Shown here: positions 13,709 to 22,998 of the stretch, piece by piece
Layout: every line of letters starts with the position of its first letter
Position numbering within the stretch: position 1 is the stretch's first letter
Origin: Alphaproteobacteria bacterium
GTDB taxonomy: Bacteria; Desulfobacterota; Binatia; UBA12015
DNA: 33,336 nt
Assembly (NCBI GenBank): GCA_017853315.1
Contig: JAFMJW010000014.1
Location: 1-33,336, forward strand
Direction of reading: 5' to 3'
Program-made: the position numbers and the translations under genes
Notes under the pieces: generated by a model
The model's input: only the letters and a program-made list of their open reading frames with translations
What the model was told of the DNA's origin: nothing
Database searches by the model: none

Positions 13709-15649
13709 TCAGCCGCGGCGAAGCCGCCGCGCGTCGCCGACGCGGATCGTGAGCGCCTCGCGGTCGAACAGGTCGAGCAGCGCGAGCGCGTACTTGCGGC
13801 TCGCCGAGATCAGGCTCCGGTACTCGGCGACGGTGATCTCGGGCTGCGCGGCGAGCCGCTCGAGGAGCACCGCCTTCGCGCGGTCGAAGGCGGGGACGTC
13901 GTAGAAGAGGTCGGGTGCGACCCGCACGACGCGCTTCGCCGAGAGCAGGACGGCGGCGAGCGCGAGCAGTCGTGCGGAAGGGACGCCCAGCACGGCTTCG
14001 AGCTGCTTCAGGTCGGGCGGCGTCGTCCCGCCCTCGGCGATCGCGCGGTGCATGCGCTCGGCGAGGGCCGCGTCGTCGTCTTCGAGGCGCACCGAGTGGG
14101 TCGGGAGACGCAGCAGCGACTCCTCGCGCACGACTCGTCCCTGCGCTGCGAGCAGGTCGACCACCGGGCGGAAGAGCTTCGGCGGCAGGGCGACCCGCAG
14201 CCGCGAGCGCGTCGACTCGAGGTCCATGCCCGCCTCCAGCGGGTGGGCCGCGTGGAAGCCCTCGAGCACCTCGACGACCAGCGCCCCGAGCTGCTTCCAC
14301 TTCGCGCGCGTCGTCCACGCCTGCGGATCGGCCCGCGACGGCAGCGGCACGACCTCGGCCGACTCGAGCCCGGCGGCGCGCACCTCGGCCGGGGTGCGGC
14401 TCAGGCCCTGCGCCAGGTACTCGGTCGGCGCCGCGAACTCGTGCAGGAGCTCGAGAAAGGCGTGCACGCGCGCGGGCAGGGCGCCGTCGCGCAGCGCCGC
14501 GAGCCCGTCGAGGAGCCCCGCCTCGCTCGCCCGGTGGCGTCGCGCGAACGGGTGCAGCACGACGCCGCCGCCGCTCGTGCGCGAGGCGGCTCCCGCCCGC
14601 ACGATGAAGCGGTCGCCGTGCGCGACGACGACCTGGTCGTCGAGCACGACCTGGCAGAAGGCGCGCTCCCGGGCGCCCACCTCGCGCGCCCCGCCCAGCA
14701 TGACGATCCGCCCGGGCACCTCCGCCGTCCCCGCGTAGACGCGGATGCGGTCGAAGCTGCGGACGACGTTCTTCGCGCCGCCCCGCGTCTCGAACCAGCA
14801 GTCGAAGCGGTCGGTGGTGAAGTCGAGGCGCGGGTCGACCAGCACCTGGCCGCGGACGGCCTGGTCGCGCTCGAGGCCCGGCAGGTTCACGGCCACGCGC
14901 TCGCCCGCGCCGGCCTGCGGCACGCGTTCGCCGTGCACCTGCACGGTGCGCGCGCGCGACTCCAGGTCCCCGGGGCGCACGGCGACCGGGTCGCCCTCGC
15001 GGATCTCGCCGGCGATCGCGGTACCCGTGACGACGAGCCCGTGTCCCCGGAGCGGGAAGGCCCGGTCGATCGGCATGCGGAAGAGCCCGCGTGCCTCGCG
15101 CGGCGGGAGCGCGCGGATGCGATCCGCGAGCACGTCCCGCAGCTCGTCGATGCCGTCCCCGGTGGTACTCGAGACCTCGACGACCGGCGCCTGCTCGAAG
15201 ACGGTCCCGGCCGCGAGGATCGCGACCTCCTCGCGCACCTCGCGCCGCCGCGCCGGGTCGACGAGGTCGCACTTCGAGAGCACGAAGACCGCGTCGCGCA
15301 CCCCGAGCAGGTGCACGATGTCCATGTGCTCCTCGGTCTGCGGCATGACGCCGTCGTCGGCCGCGACCACGAGAAGGACGAGGTCGATGCCGTGGGCGCC
15401 CGCGAGCATGTTGCGCACGAAGCGCTCGTGGCCGGGCACGTCGACGACGCCGTGCCGCCGGCCGTCGAGCTCCAGGTGCGCGAAGCCCAGGTCGATCGAG
15501 ATGCCGCGCTCCTGTTCCTCGGGCAGTCGGTCGGTGTCCTGTCCGGTCAGCCGGCGCACGAGCGCGGTCTTGCCGTGGTCGACGTGCCCGGCCGTGCCGA
15601 TGACGATCGCGCCCGGAGCGCGCGTCGCGCTCGCCGACGGCGCGGTCAC
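13709..15649 (-). CDS. selB: Selenocysteine-specific elongation factor SelB
   Basis: The protein is 646 aa, close to the usual SelB length. G-domain motifs are clear: GHVDHGKT (21-28, G1), [10 protein letters not shown] (switch region typical of SelB), DVPGHE (70-75, G3) and SKCD as the G4 motif. Two beta-barrel domains follow ([23 protein letters not shown] and onward). The C-terminal third (about 380-646) carries the winged-helix repeats that bind the SECIS hairpin in mRNA and ends with [33 protein letters not shown]. It delivers Sec-tRNA to UGA codons. The GTG start (15647-15649) overlaps the selA stop as GTGA, so the two are translationally coupled. The longer open frame upstream runs antiparallel to nothing but overlaps selA and is rejected. 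Confidence 0.95.
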   Translation of the reverse strand: MTAPSASATRAPGAIVIGTAGHVDHGKTALVRRLTGQDTDRLPEEQERGISIDLGFAHLELDGRRHGVVDVPGHERFVRNMLAGAHGIDLVLLVVAADDGVMPQTEEHMDIVHLLGVRDAVFVLSKCDLVDPARRREVREEVAILAAGTVFEQAPVVEVSSTTGDGIDELRDVLADRIRALPPREARGLFRMPIDRAFPLRGHGLVVTGTAIAGEIREGDPVAVRPGDLESRARTVQVHGERVPQAGAGERVAVNLPGLERDQAVRGQVLVDPRLDFTTDRFDCWFETRGGAKNVVRSFDRIRVYAGTAEVPGRIVMLGGAREVGARERAFCQVVLDDQVVVAHGDRFIVRAGAASRTSGGGVVLHPFARRHRASEAGLLDGLAALRDGALPARVHAFLELLHEFAAPTEYLAQGLSRTPAEVRAAGLESAEVVPLPSRADPQAWTTRAKWKQLGALVVEVLEGFHAAHPLEAGMDLESTRSRLRVALPPKLFRPVVDLLAAQGRVVREESLLRLPTHSVRLEDDDAALAERMHRAIAEGGTTPPDLKQLEAVLGVPSARLLALAAVLLSAKRVVRVAPDLFYDVPAFDRAKAVLLERLAAQPEITVAEYRSLISASRKYALALLDLFDREALTIRVGDARRLRRG

Positions 15650-17022
15650 GAAAGCGTCCCGGAGAAGGCGGGCACGAGGTCGTCCGCGCGCAGCACTGCC
15701 TTCACGTCCAGCAGGAAGCGCTCGCGCGCGACCCGGCCCAGCACCGCGGGGCGTGCCGCGCGGAAGATCGCCGCGATCCGGCCGGCGTCGAGCTCCGGGT
15801 GCTCGATCGCGACCGCCCGGCTGGGCAGCCGGGCCCCGGGCTGGGCGCCGCTGCCGATCTCGGCCTCGGACTCGACCACGTCGAGCCGGAAGCCCGCGGG
15901 CAGCGCGGCCTGCAGTCGCTCGCAGGCCTCGCGCGCGATCTCGTCGAGCAGCGACACCGGCCGCAGGAGGAAGCCGAGCGCCGGGATCTCCTCTCCCGGA
16001 TCGCGAGCGCCTCGCCACGCGTCCAGCGTCGCGGCGAGCGCGGCGACGACGAGCTTGTCGACCCGGAGCGCCCGGCGCAGTGGGTTGCGGCGCAGTCGCG
16101 CGACCAGGTCCGCGCGCCCCGCGGCGATGCCCGCCTGCGGACCGCCGAGCAGCTTGTCGCAGCTGAAGACGACGAGGTCGGCGCCGTCGCGCAGCGAGTC
16201 GGCGGGCCGCGGCTCGCGAGGCAGCCCGAAGGTCGAGAGGTCGACCAGGGCGCCGCTGCCGAGATCCTCGACCAGCGGCACGCCGCGCTCCCGCGCGAGA
16301 ATCCCGAGCGCGGCGAGCGGCGCGCGCTCGACGAAGCCCTCGACGCGGTAGTTGCTGGGATGGGCGCGCAGCAGGAAGCCCGTACGACGCCCGATCGCCG
16401 CCGCGTAGTCCTCGACGCGGGTGCGGTTCGTCGTGCCGACCTCGCGCAGGGTGGCGCCGGCCCGCTCGAGCACGTCGGGCAGGCGCAGCGCGCCGCCGAT
16501 CTCGATCATCTCGCCGCGCGACACGACGACCTCGCGTCGGCGTCCGAGCGTGTCGACCACGAGCAGGAGTGCTGCCGCGGCGTTGTTGACCACGACCGCG
16601 TCCTCGGCGCCGGTGATCGCGCGCAGGCGCTCGGCGATCGCCCGGTCGCGCTCGCCCCGCTCGCCCGTGTCCAGGTCGACCTCGAGCGCGCAGGGCTCGG
16701 AGGCGGCCCGAACGAGCGCGTCCACCGCGCGCGCACCGAGCGGGGCGCGACCGAGATTCGTGTGCAGGATCGTGCCGGTCGCGTTGACCACGCGCGGCGG
16801 GTGGGCGTCGAGGTCCTCCGCGAGGCGATTCCCGGCGCGCTCGGCGAGCGCCTCGCAGGAGATCGGCGCGGGTGCATCGCCGGCGAGCATCGCCCGGCGG
16901 GCCTCGTCGATCTCTCGCCGCAGCGCGCCCACGAGCAGCGCGCGCGGCCAGCGATCGAGCAGCGGCCGCGACGCCTCGCTCGACAGCACGGCATCGACGC
17001 CCGGAAGCGCACGCGGGTCCAT
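15646..17022 (-). CDS. selA: L-seryl-tRNA(Sec) selenium transferase SelA
   Basis: The protein is 458 aa, the normal size. It is a PLP-dependent enzyme that turns Ser-tRNA(Sec) into Sec-tRNA(Sec) with selenophosphate. Signatures seen: [19 protein letters not shown] (77-95), [59 protein letters not shown] and [16 protein letters not shown], with the PLP lysine at K290 (K295 in E. coli). The ATG at 17022 is 48 bp after the lhr stop, so lhr-selA-selB can be one transcript. The tRNA(Sec) gene and the selenophosphate synthetase gene are not in this window, and no selenoprotein with an in-frame UGA was recognised. Confidence 0.95.
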   Translation of the reverse strand: MDPRALPGVDAVLSSEASRPLLDRWPRALLVGALRREIDEARRAMLAGDAPAPISCEALAERAGNRLAEDLDAHPPRVVNATGTILHTNLGRAPLGARAVDALVRAASEPCALEVDLDTGERGERDRAIAERLRAITGAEDAVVVNNAAAALLLVVDTLGRRREVVVSRGEMIEIGGALRLPDVLERAGATLREVGTTNRTRVEDYAAAIGRRTGFLLRAHPSNYRVEGFVERAPLAALGILARERGVPLVEDLGSGALVDLSTFGLPREPRPADSLRDGADLVVFSCDKLLGGPQAGIAAGRADLVARLRRNPLRRALRVDKLVVAALAATLDAWRGARDPGEEIPALGFLLRPVSLLDEIAREACERLQAALPAGFRLDVVESEAEIGSGAQPGARLPSRAVAIEHPELDAGRIAAIFRAARPAVLGRVARERFLLDVKAVLRADDLVPAFSGTLS

Positions 17023-17070
17023 CGGGGGCGGGATAGCAGTCCCGACCCGCGATCTCCCGCCGCGCGGCGC

Positions 17071-20000
17071 TCAGGCGCGCGAGCCGAACGACTGCAGGCG
17101 GCTCCGCACCGTGCCGAGATCGCCGGTCTCGATCGGGACGCCGGCCGAGAACGCGATCACCTGCCCGCTCTGCGGCGAGAGACGGGGCCCCGGGAAGAGG
17201 ATGCCCAGCAGGTTCAGCGGGTCGGCAGCCGACACGACGAGCGGCTCGCCCGGATCGGCCTTGCGCCGGATCGCGCGCAGCGCCTCGACCGCCTCGGGCA
17301 GCGCGTACTGCTCGCCGATCGGGCCCGCGACGAAGCGTCCTCCGCGGATCTCCCCGCGCGCCTCCATCCTCCGCAGCGCGCCGAGCAGGAGTCGCCAGGG
17401 CGGCATGACCGCCTCTCGCGCGACCACCTCCCGCAGGACCACGCCCCAGCGCCGCAGCAGCACCCGGGCCATCGACTCCGCGAGCGCGGGCGACACCTCG
17501 GCGTCACGGACCTCGCCCGGAGCCCGTGCCTCGCCTCCGACGTCGCGCACGCGGAGCAGCGCCCAGCGTCCGGCCGGGACGCTGCGCGCACGCGCCCGTC
17601 CGCCGGTGATCGCGCGCAGCCGGGGTTCCGCGCGCCGCTTGTCGTCGGGCAGCAGCAGCGTGCGCAGACCGGCGAACCCGTCGCCGCTCACGAGCCCGCA
17701 GGACACGAGTTCCCAGAGCGCGTCCTCGGCCGCCGAGGGTAGGAGACCGGTCGAGCGGGCGATCTCGGAGAGGAACGAGGCGCCGTCGCGCGCGAGCAGC
17801 GCCATCACGTCGCGCGCGGCCTCCGACAGCGCGGACGCGGGCGACACCCGCCAGAGCGCGTCGGCTGCCTCTCGAAGGGGCGCGAGTTCCTCGCGCAGGA
17901 GCAGCGCGAGCGGCGCGTTGCGCGTCGGAGCGGTCCGCCTCCGACGGCTCGCCGTGGCGGTTCCGCGCCGCCCCCCGACGACACCCGCCGATGCGGTCTC
18001 CGCCTCGTCGGCCGTCGCGCCCCGGAGGAAGCCAGGCGGCGAGAGGCGCCCCCAGGCGACCGTGCCGGAGAAGCACGCGTCGTCGAGCAGCGATCCCGCG
18101 TAGCGCTCGACCCGCAGCGGGAGCACCGCGCGCTCCCAGGCCGGTGCCGGCAGCTCGAATCCGTGGAGGCGGGCGACCACCGCGGCGAGACCCTCGCGGC
18201 CGTGGAGGCGGGTGCCGGGCGCCGCGTGCTGCCACTCGAAGAGGAAGCGCGCGAAGTCGGCGATCGTGACCGGGTCGATCTCGCGCCGCAGGCGGCCGAG
18301 CGTGCCGCGGTGGATGCGCGCGAGCAGGCGCCGTTCGCACCACTCCTCCTCGCCCGCTCCCGGGACGAAGCGTCCGCGCAGGACGGCGCCGTCCATCTCG
18401 AGGCGCGCGAGCGCGCTCGCGACCGCCCCTCCTTCGAGCCCGAGCCGGCGCGCGAGGGCGGGCACGGTGACGGGACCGAGTGCGTCGATCCAGCCCCGCA
18501 CCGCGAGGCGGACGCAGTCCTCCGCATCGGGTGCGTCGGGGACCCCGCGCGGGACCGCGACCTCCCGCTCCCAGCTCGCCCCCGCAAGCGCGCGCCGCGC
18601 GACGTCGGCGCGCTCGGCCGCGACGGCCGCGCGCACGGTCGTCCCGTCCGCGGGCGAGGTCCAGCGCAGCACGCCCGCGCGCGCACCTGCGAGCAGCCGG
18701 TCGAGGAGCGGCTCCCAGCCGTCCGCGAGTGCGTCGAGCGGCAGCCACACGAGCCCGTGGAGCGCGTCGTGGAGCTCGTCGTCGTCGCGCACGTCGGGCC
18801 AGGCCTGCCGGCGCACCTCCTCGATCGAGTCCACGTCGAGCGCGCCGATCCCGTCGGCGAGGCTCGGGTCCGATCGGCGCAGGTTCACGGCGCGTGCCCG
18901 GCGCTCCTCGAGCGGCGCGTCGTCGAGGAAGGCGTAGGGGTTCGCGTTCAGCAGCTCGTGCGCCATGGGCGAGGGCGCCGCGGTCTCGACCGAGACGGTC
19001 GCGATCGCGCCGGTGCGGACGTCTTCGAGCACCGCGCGCAGGCCGTCGATGTCCATCGCGTCGTGCAGGCAGTCGCGCAGGGTCTCGTTCACGAGCGGGT
19101 GGTCGACCGGCTCGATCGGTCCCATGCGGTTGTCGCCGCAGCCGAGCTGGGCGGGGAAGACGGCGGCGAGCAGGTCCTCGGCGCGCATGCGCTGGATGTT
19201 GAGCGGCACCCGCCGTCCGCCCTGGTGGCGCAGGAGCGCCAGCGCCCGGCTCGCGTTCCAGCGCCAGCGGGTGCCGAACATCGGCGCCTGCAGTGCCGCC
19301 TGCACGAGGTCGTCCTCGAGCGTCGCCGGGCGGATCATCGTGAAGACGGAGTCGAGCGGGAAGCTGTGCTGCTCGCCGAGCGAGAGCACGATGCCGTCGT
19401 CGGTCGCGGCCGCCTGCAATTCGAAGTCGAAGCCGACGCAGAAGCGCTTGCGGAGCGCGAGCCCGAAGGCGCGGTTCACGGCACCGCCGAAGGGTGCGTG
19501 CACGACGAGCTGCATGCCGCCGCTCTCGTCGAAGAAGCGCTCGGCGACGATGCGGGTGCGGGTCGGCACGGTCCCGAGCACCGCGACCGTCCCGCCCACG
19601 TAGGCGACGAGCTGTGCCGCGGCGCCCGCGTCGGTGCCGCACTCGGAGGCGACCCAGGCCGCGGCGGCCGCGGGATCGGAGAGGCGGTCGGCGATCCCCT
19701 GGCGCAGCGCGCCCACGGCCTCGGAGAGCTCGAGCGTGCGCGGCGGGGCCTCGCCGAACCAGAACGGGATCGTCGGCGGCGCCTGCCCCGCGTCCTCGAC
19801 GCGCACCTTGCCGATCTCGACGCGGCGAATCTTCCAGGAGCGGTTCCCGAGCAGGAAGATGTCGCCGCGCATGCTCTCGATCGCGAAGTCCTCGTTCACC
19901 TTGCCGACGCGCGCCTCGGTCGGCTCCTCGACGACGTCGAAGTCGGCGGTGTCGGGGATCGCGCCGCCGCTCGTCATCGCGGCGAGCCGCGCGCCGCGGC

Positions 20001-21573
20001 GTCCGCGCACCCGCTCCTGCACGCGGTCGTGGTGGAGGTGGGCCGAGCGCCGCCCGCGGCGCGTCGCGACCCCCTCGGAGAGCATCTCCAGCACTTCGTC
20101 GAACTCGGAGCGCTCGAGGTTGCGCCACGGCCAGGCGCGGCGCGCGAGCCGGTAGAGGTCCTCGGTCGGGGTCTCGTCGGCCGCGGCGGTCGCGACCATC
20201 TGCTGGGCGAGGATGTCGAGCGGCTTGCCGGGCAGCTTGATCCGGTCGAGCTCGCCCGCGCGGATCGCGCGCACGGCGGCCGCCGTCTGCAGGAGCTCGT
20301 CGCGGGTCAACGGGAAGAAGACGCCGCGCGGCACGCTGCCGAGCCAGTGGCCGGAGCGGCCGACCCGCTGCAGCAGCGTCGCGAGCGCGCGCGGCGCGCC
20401 GACGTGGCAGACCAGGTCGACGTGGCCGACGTCGATGCCGAGCTCGAGCGACGCGGTCGCGACGACGATCGGCACCTCGCCCGACTTGAGCTTCTCCTCG
20501 GCTGCGAGCCGGATGCGCTTGTCGAGGCTGCCGTGGTGGGCCGCGACGCGCTCGGGCCCGATCTTCTCGCCGAGCGCGTGGGCGACCCGCTCGACCAGGC
20601 GGCGGGTGTTCACGAACACGATCGTCGTGCGATGCGCGGCCGCGAGCTCGACGATCCGGTCGTGGACCGCGTCGCGCAGCTCGTGGCTCGCGATCGGGCC
20701 GAGCTCGAACGACGGCACGGTCTCGACCGAGAGCTCCATCGCGCGGCGGTGGCCGCCGTCGATGATCGCGCAGTCGGGCGTGCCGTCGGCGGCGACGTTG
20801 GAGGTGCCGACGAGCCAGCGCGCGATCTCGTCGATCGGCTTCTGGGTCGCCGAGAGCCCGATCCGCTGGACGCGCGGGCGGAGCCCGGCGCGCGCGGGCG
20901 ATTCGTCGTCGAACAGGCGAAGCGACTCGCCGGGGCGCGGCCCGGTCGCGTCGCCGGTCTCCTCGCCGTCCGCGGGGTGACGCGGGCCTTCAGCGACGAG
21001 CGCATCCAGGCGCTCGATCGAGAACGCGAGGTGGGATCCACGCTTGTCGCCCGCCATCGCGTGGATCTCGTCGACGATGACGGTGCGCGCGCCGGAGAGC
21101 ATGCGGCGGCCCCTCTCCGCGGTGAGCAGGATGAAGAGCGACTCGGGCGTCGTGATGAGCACGTGCGGGGGGCGGCGCAGCATCGCCTGGCGCTCGCTCG
21201 AGGTGGTGTCGCCGCTGCGGACGGCGATCCGGACGTCGTCGAGCGGGATGCCCTCCGCCGCCGCGAGCTCGCGGATCTCGGCGAGCGGGCGCGCGAGGTT
21301 CTTCTCGACGTCATTGCCGAGCGCCTTCAGCGGCGAGACGTAGACGACGCGGGTCGCGTCCTCGAGGGTGCCCGCGCGCGCGTCGCGGACGAGGCCGTCG
21401 ATCGCCCAGAGGAACGCGGCGAGCGTCTTGCCCGAGCCGGTCGGTGCGGCGATGAGCGCGTGGCGGCCCGCGGCGATCGCCGCCCAGCCGTCGCGCTGGG
21501 GAGGCGTCGGCGAGCCGAAGCGGCCGGCGAACCAGCGCGCGACGAGGGGGTCGAAGTCGACGGGGGTCGTCAC
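17071..21573 (-). CDS. lhr: Full-length Lhr superfamily-2 helicase
   Basis: The protein is 1500 aa, the size of long-form Lhr, an ATP-driven 3'-5' DNA/RNA-DNA helicase linked to DNA repair. RecA-like core motifs: AAPTGSGKT (42-50), SPLKALGNDVEKNL, VRSGDT, TTPESLFILL, DEIH (168-171), LSAT (240-243), HHGSL, ASLELGIDVG and LQRVGRSGH (401-409). The winged-helix and Lhr-specific core follow, and then the large C-terminal domain (about 870-1500) with the typical FLFEWQHAAPGTRLHGREGL and LPLRVERYAG segments. Odd points: about 40 acidic and Pro-rich residues (about 195-235) are inserted between DEIH and SAT, and an Arg/Thr-rich low-complexity patch sits near SGVVGG/TASRRRR in the C-terminal half. The start is the GTG at 21571-21573 (VTTPVD). 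The long open frames on the opposite strand are base-composition shadows. Confidence 0.95.
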   Translation of the reverse strand: MTTPVDFDPLVARWFAGRFGSPTPPQRDGWAAIAAGRHALIAAPTGSGKTLAAFLWAIDGLVRDARAGTLEDATRVVYVSPLKALGNDVEKNLARPLAEIRELAAAEGIPLDDVRIAVRSGDTTSSERQAMLRRPPHVLITTPESLFILLTAERGRRMLSGARTVIVDEIHAMAGDKRGSHLAFSIERLDALVAEGPRHPADGEETGDATGPRPGESLRLFDDESPARAGLRPRVQRIGLSATQKPIDEIARWLVGTSNVAADGTPDCAIIDGGHRRAMELSVETVPSFELGPIASHELRDAVHDRIVELAAAHRTTIVFVNTRRLVERVAHALGEKIGPERVAAHHGSLDKRIRLAAEEKLKSGEVPIVVATASLELGIDVGHVDLVCHVGAPRALATLLQRVGRSGHWLGSVPRGVFFPLTRDELLQTAAAVRAIRAGELDRIKLPGKPLDILAQQMVATAAADETPTEDLYRLARRAWPWRNLERSEFDEVLEMLSEGVATRRGRRSAHLHHDRVQERVRGRRGARLAAMTSGGAIPDTADFDVVEEPTEARVGKVNEDFAIESMRGDIFLLGNRSWKIRRVEIGKVRVEDAGQAPPTIPFWFGEAPPRTLELSEAVGALRQGIADRLSDPAAAAAWVASECGTDAGAAAQLVAYVGGTVAVLGTVPTRTRIVAERFFDESGGMQLVVHAPFGGAVNRAFGLALRKRFCVGFDFELQAAATDDGIVLSLGEQHSFPLDSVFTMIRPATLEDDLVQAALQAPMFGTRWRWNASRALALLRHQGGRRVPLNIQRMRAEDLLAAVFPAQLGCGDNRMGPIEPVDHPLVNETLRDCLHDAMDIDGLRAVLEDVRTGAIATVSVETAAPSPMAHELLNANPYAFLDDAPLEERRARAVNLRRSDPSLADGIGALDVDSIEEVRRQAWPDVRDDDELHDALHGLVWLPLDALADGWEPLLDRLLAGARAGVLRWTSPADGTTVRAAVAAERADVARRALAGASWEREVAVPRGVPDAPDAEDCVRLAVRGWIDALGPVTVPALARRLGLEGGAVASALARLEMDGAVLRGRFVPGAGEEEWCERRLLARIHRGTLGRLRREIDPVTIADFARFLFEWQHAAPGTRLHGREGLAAVVARLHGFELPAPAWERAVLPLRVERYAGSLLDDACFSGTVAWGRLSPPGFLRGATADEAETASAGVVGGRRGTATASRRRRTAPTRNAPLALLLREELAPLREAADALWRVSPASALSEAARDVMALLARDGASFLSEIARSTGLLPSAAEDALWELVSCGLVSGDGFAGLRTLLLPDDKRRAEPRLRAITGGRARARSVPAGRWALLRVRDVGGEARAPGEVRDAEVSPALAESMARVLLRRWGVVLREVVAREAVMPPWRLLLGALRRMEARGEIRGGRFVAGPIGEQYALPEAVEALRAIRRKADPGEPLVVSAADPLNLLGILFPGPRLSPQSGQVIAFSAGVPIETGDLGTVRSRLQSFGSRA

Positions 21574-21632
21574 GCCCGTTCAGCGTAGCCCCTCCGCGAA
21601 TGCGGGTCACGGTCCCCGGCTGCGATCCATGA

Positions 21633-21651
21633 GTCCGCGAAATCCGCGGAC
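21633..21651. promoter_or_regulatory. Inverted repeat in the lhr / ATPase divergent gap
   Basis: GTCCGCG (21633-21639), loop AAATC, CGCGGAC (21645-21651): perfect 7-bp arms. It lies 60 bp before the lhr start and 166 bp before the divergent ATPase start. It could be an operator for lhr or a small hairpin. The rest of the 243-bp gap shows no gene and no clear lhr promoter. Confidence 0.3.
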
Positions 21652-21788
21652 GGACCGGCGTGCCTGCTGAACCAGCACCGTTCCACCTAGGGACGAGACG
21701 AGATTGTCCCGAAGGCTCTTGCGTCGTCCCGCCGGAGGCGTCGATCGTCGTCGGCGAGAGACTGCCGAGGGACGTCTGGCAGCGACCG

Positions 21789-21818
21789 TTGATACGCCGT
21801 CATTTTTCCGGGAAAAAT
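21789..21818 (+). promoter_or_regulatory. Candidate promoter for the DUF4143-type ATPase gene
   Basis: TTGATA (21789-21794) is followed after 18 bp by AAAAAT (21813-21818), a 5/6 and 4/6 match to -35 and -10. The predicted RNA start falls near 21825, after the ATG at 21817. That would favour translation from the TTG at 21838, which has GGAG (21825-21828) nine bases upstream. The -10 and spacer lie inside the palindrome at 21795-21825, so a protein bound there would block this promoter. Confidence 0.35.
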
Positions 21819-21825
21819 GACGGCG
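21795..21825. repeat. Perfect 31-bp palindrome spanning the ATPase start
   Basis: The left arm CGCCGTCATTTTTCC (21795-21809), a single central G (21810) and the right arm GGAAAAATGACGGCG (21811-21825) match perfectly. It covers the ATG at 21817-21819. Its A/T runs stand out sharply in this GC-rich region. With a 1-base centre it suits a homodimeric DNA-binding protein better than an RNA terminator. It may be an autoregulatory operator for the ATPase gene. Confidence 0.75.
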
Positions 21826-22998
21826 GAGTCTAACCATTTGGAATTACATCGATTACTGGTCCCTCCGGAGGGTTCGTTCTTCCTCTTCGGGGCCCGCGGG
21901 ACGGGGAAGAGCACCTGGCTTCGTCGCCACTATGGCGACGCGACCTACCTCGACCTGCTCGACGAAAAGCTCTTCCACTCGCTCCTCGTCGACCCGGGGT
22001 TGCTGGCAGGGCGTCTCGAAGCCTTGCCGCCGGGGTCGCGGGTCGTCATCGACGGGATCCAGCGGCTGCCGTCGCTGCTGAACGAGGCGCACCGCTTCAT
22101 CGAATCGCGCCGGCTCACCTTCGCCCTCTCGGGATCGAGCGCGCGCAAGCTGCGGGCGGCGGGCACCAATCTGCTCGCTGGCCGCGCGATCCGGAAGGCA
22201 CTGTATCCCCTCGTTCCGGAGGAGATGGGAAACGCGTTCGACCTCGAGCGCGTCCTCACCCACGGGAGCCTCGCACTGGTGTGGGACCGCGGCGGTGATC
22301 GCGAGGTGCTCGAGGCCTACCTGCAGACGTATCTTCGCGAAGAGATCCAGGCCGAAGCGTTGGTGCGCAACCTTCCTGGCTTCGCCCGCTTCCTGCCGGT
22401 GGCGGCGCTCCTTCACGGCCAGGTGCTCAACGCTGCCGGACTCGCTCGCGACGCGGGCGTCTCACGCAGCACCGTGCTCGGCTACCTCGACATCCTCGAA
22501 GACACCCTTCTCGCCTTCCGCCTCCCGGCGTACGAGGGCAAGCTGCGGGTGAAGGAGAGGCGTCACCCGAAACTCTACTGGATCGATCCCGGCCTCGCGC
22601 GCGCCGCCCGTCACCGGTTCGGCGCGCTGGTCGACGAGGAGCGCGGCGCGCTCTTCGAGGGGTGGCTCGCGATGGTGCTGCAAGCCTACCGTGCGTATCG
22701 CCATCTCTTCGAGGACTGGAACTACTGGGCGCCCACGCAGTCCGCGGCACTCGAGGTCGACTTCCTGCTGTGGCGTGACGACGCGTGCGTGGCGATCGAA
22801 GCCAAGGCAAGCACGCGCTACCGGCCGGAGTTTGCCAGGGGACCGGAGACGTTTGCCGCGAGCTATGGCGGCAAGCAGCGGCCGAAAACCATCGTCGTGT
22901 ATCTAGGGTCGCACCGCTTGCAGACGCCGGGGGGAACGCAGGTGCTTCCGCTCCGTGACTTTCTCGATCTGGTCGAGAGGGACCGGCTGTTCACCTAG
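21817..22998 (+). CDS. AAA_14/DUF4143-type ATPase with altered Walker B
   Basis: The protein is 393 aa. Walker A is FGARGTGKST (24-33). The Walker B position reads RVVIDGIQRLP (75-85), where the family normally has DEIQ, so the catalytic Glu is Gly (codon GGG). The sensor segment is FALSGSSARKL. A winged-helix part follows at about 200-240 (VLNAAGLARDAGVSRSTVLGYLDILEDTLLAFRL). The C-terminal domain looks like a PD-(D/E)xK fold, with E313-V-D315 and E328-A-K330. Such proteins are common, often single genes of unknown role, sometimes proposed to be mobile or defence-related. The codons are less GC-biased than in the neighbours and the gene is flanked by non-coding DNA, which hints at transfer. 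The TTG at 21838 with a good GGAG is an alternative start that would remove seven residues. Confidence 0.85.
   Translation: MTAESNHLELHRLLVPPEGSFFLFGARGTGKSTWLRRHYGDATYLDLLDEKLFHSLLVDPGLLAGRLEALPPGSRVVIDGIQRLPSLLNEAHRFIESRRLTFALSGSSARKLRAAGTNLLAGRAIRKALYPLVPEEMGNAFDLERVLTHGSLALVWDRGGDREVLEAYLQTYLREEIQAEALVRNLPGFARFLPVAALLHGQVLNAAGLARDAGVSRSTVLGYLDILEDTLLAFRLPAYEGKLRVKERRHPKLYWIDPGLARAARHRFGALVDEERGALFEGWLAMVLQAYRAYRHLFEDWNYWAPTQSAALEVDFLLWRDDACVAIEAKASTRYRPEFARGPETFAASYGGKQRPKTIVVYLGSHRLQTPGGTQVLPLRDFLDLVERDRLFT

Noticed and set aside
14048-16351. A 767-codon plus-strand frame opposite selA-selB
   Set aside because: Shadow of two unmistakable genes on the other strand.
18163-21588. A 1141-codon open frame on the plus strand opposite lhr
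   Set aside because: Composition is dominated by Arg, Ala, Glu, Asp, Gly and His from reading GC-rich codons backwards; the minus strand holds a complete Lhr with all motifs.
21607-21837. A 76-codon minus-strand frame in the lhr/ATPase gap
   Set aside because: Arg/Ser-rich with no features; it runs through the palindrome and candidate promoter.
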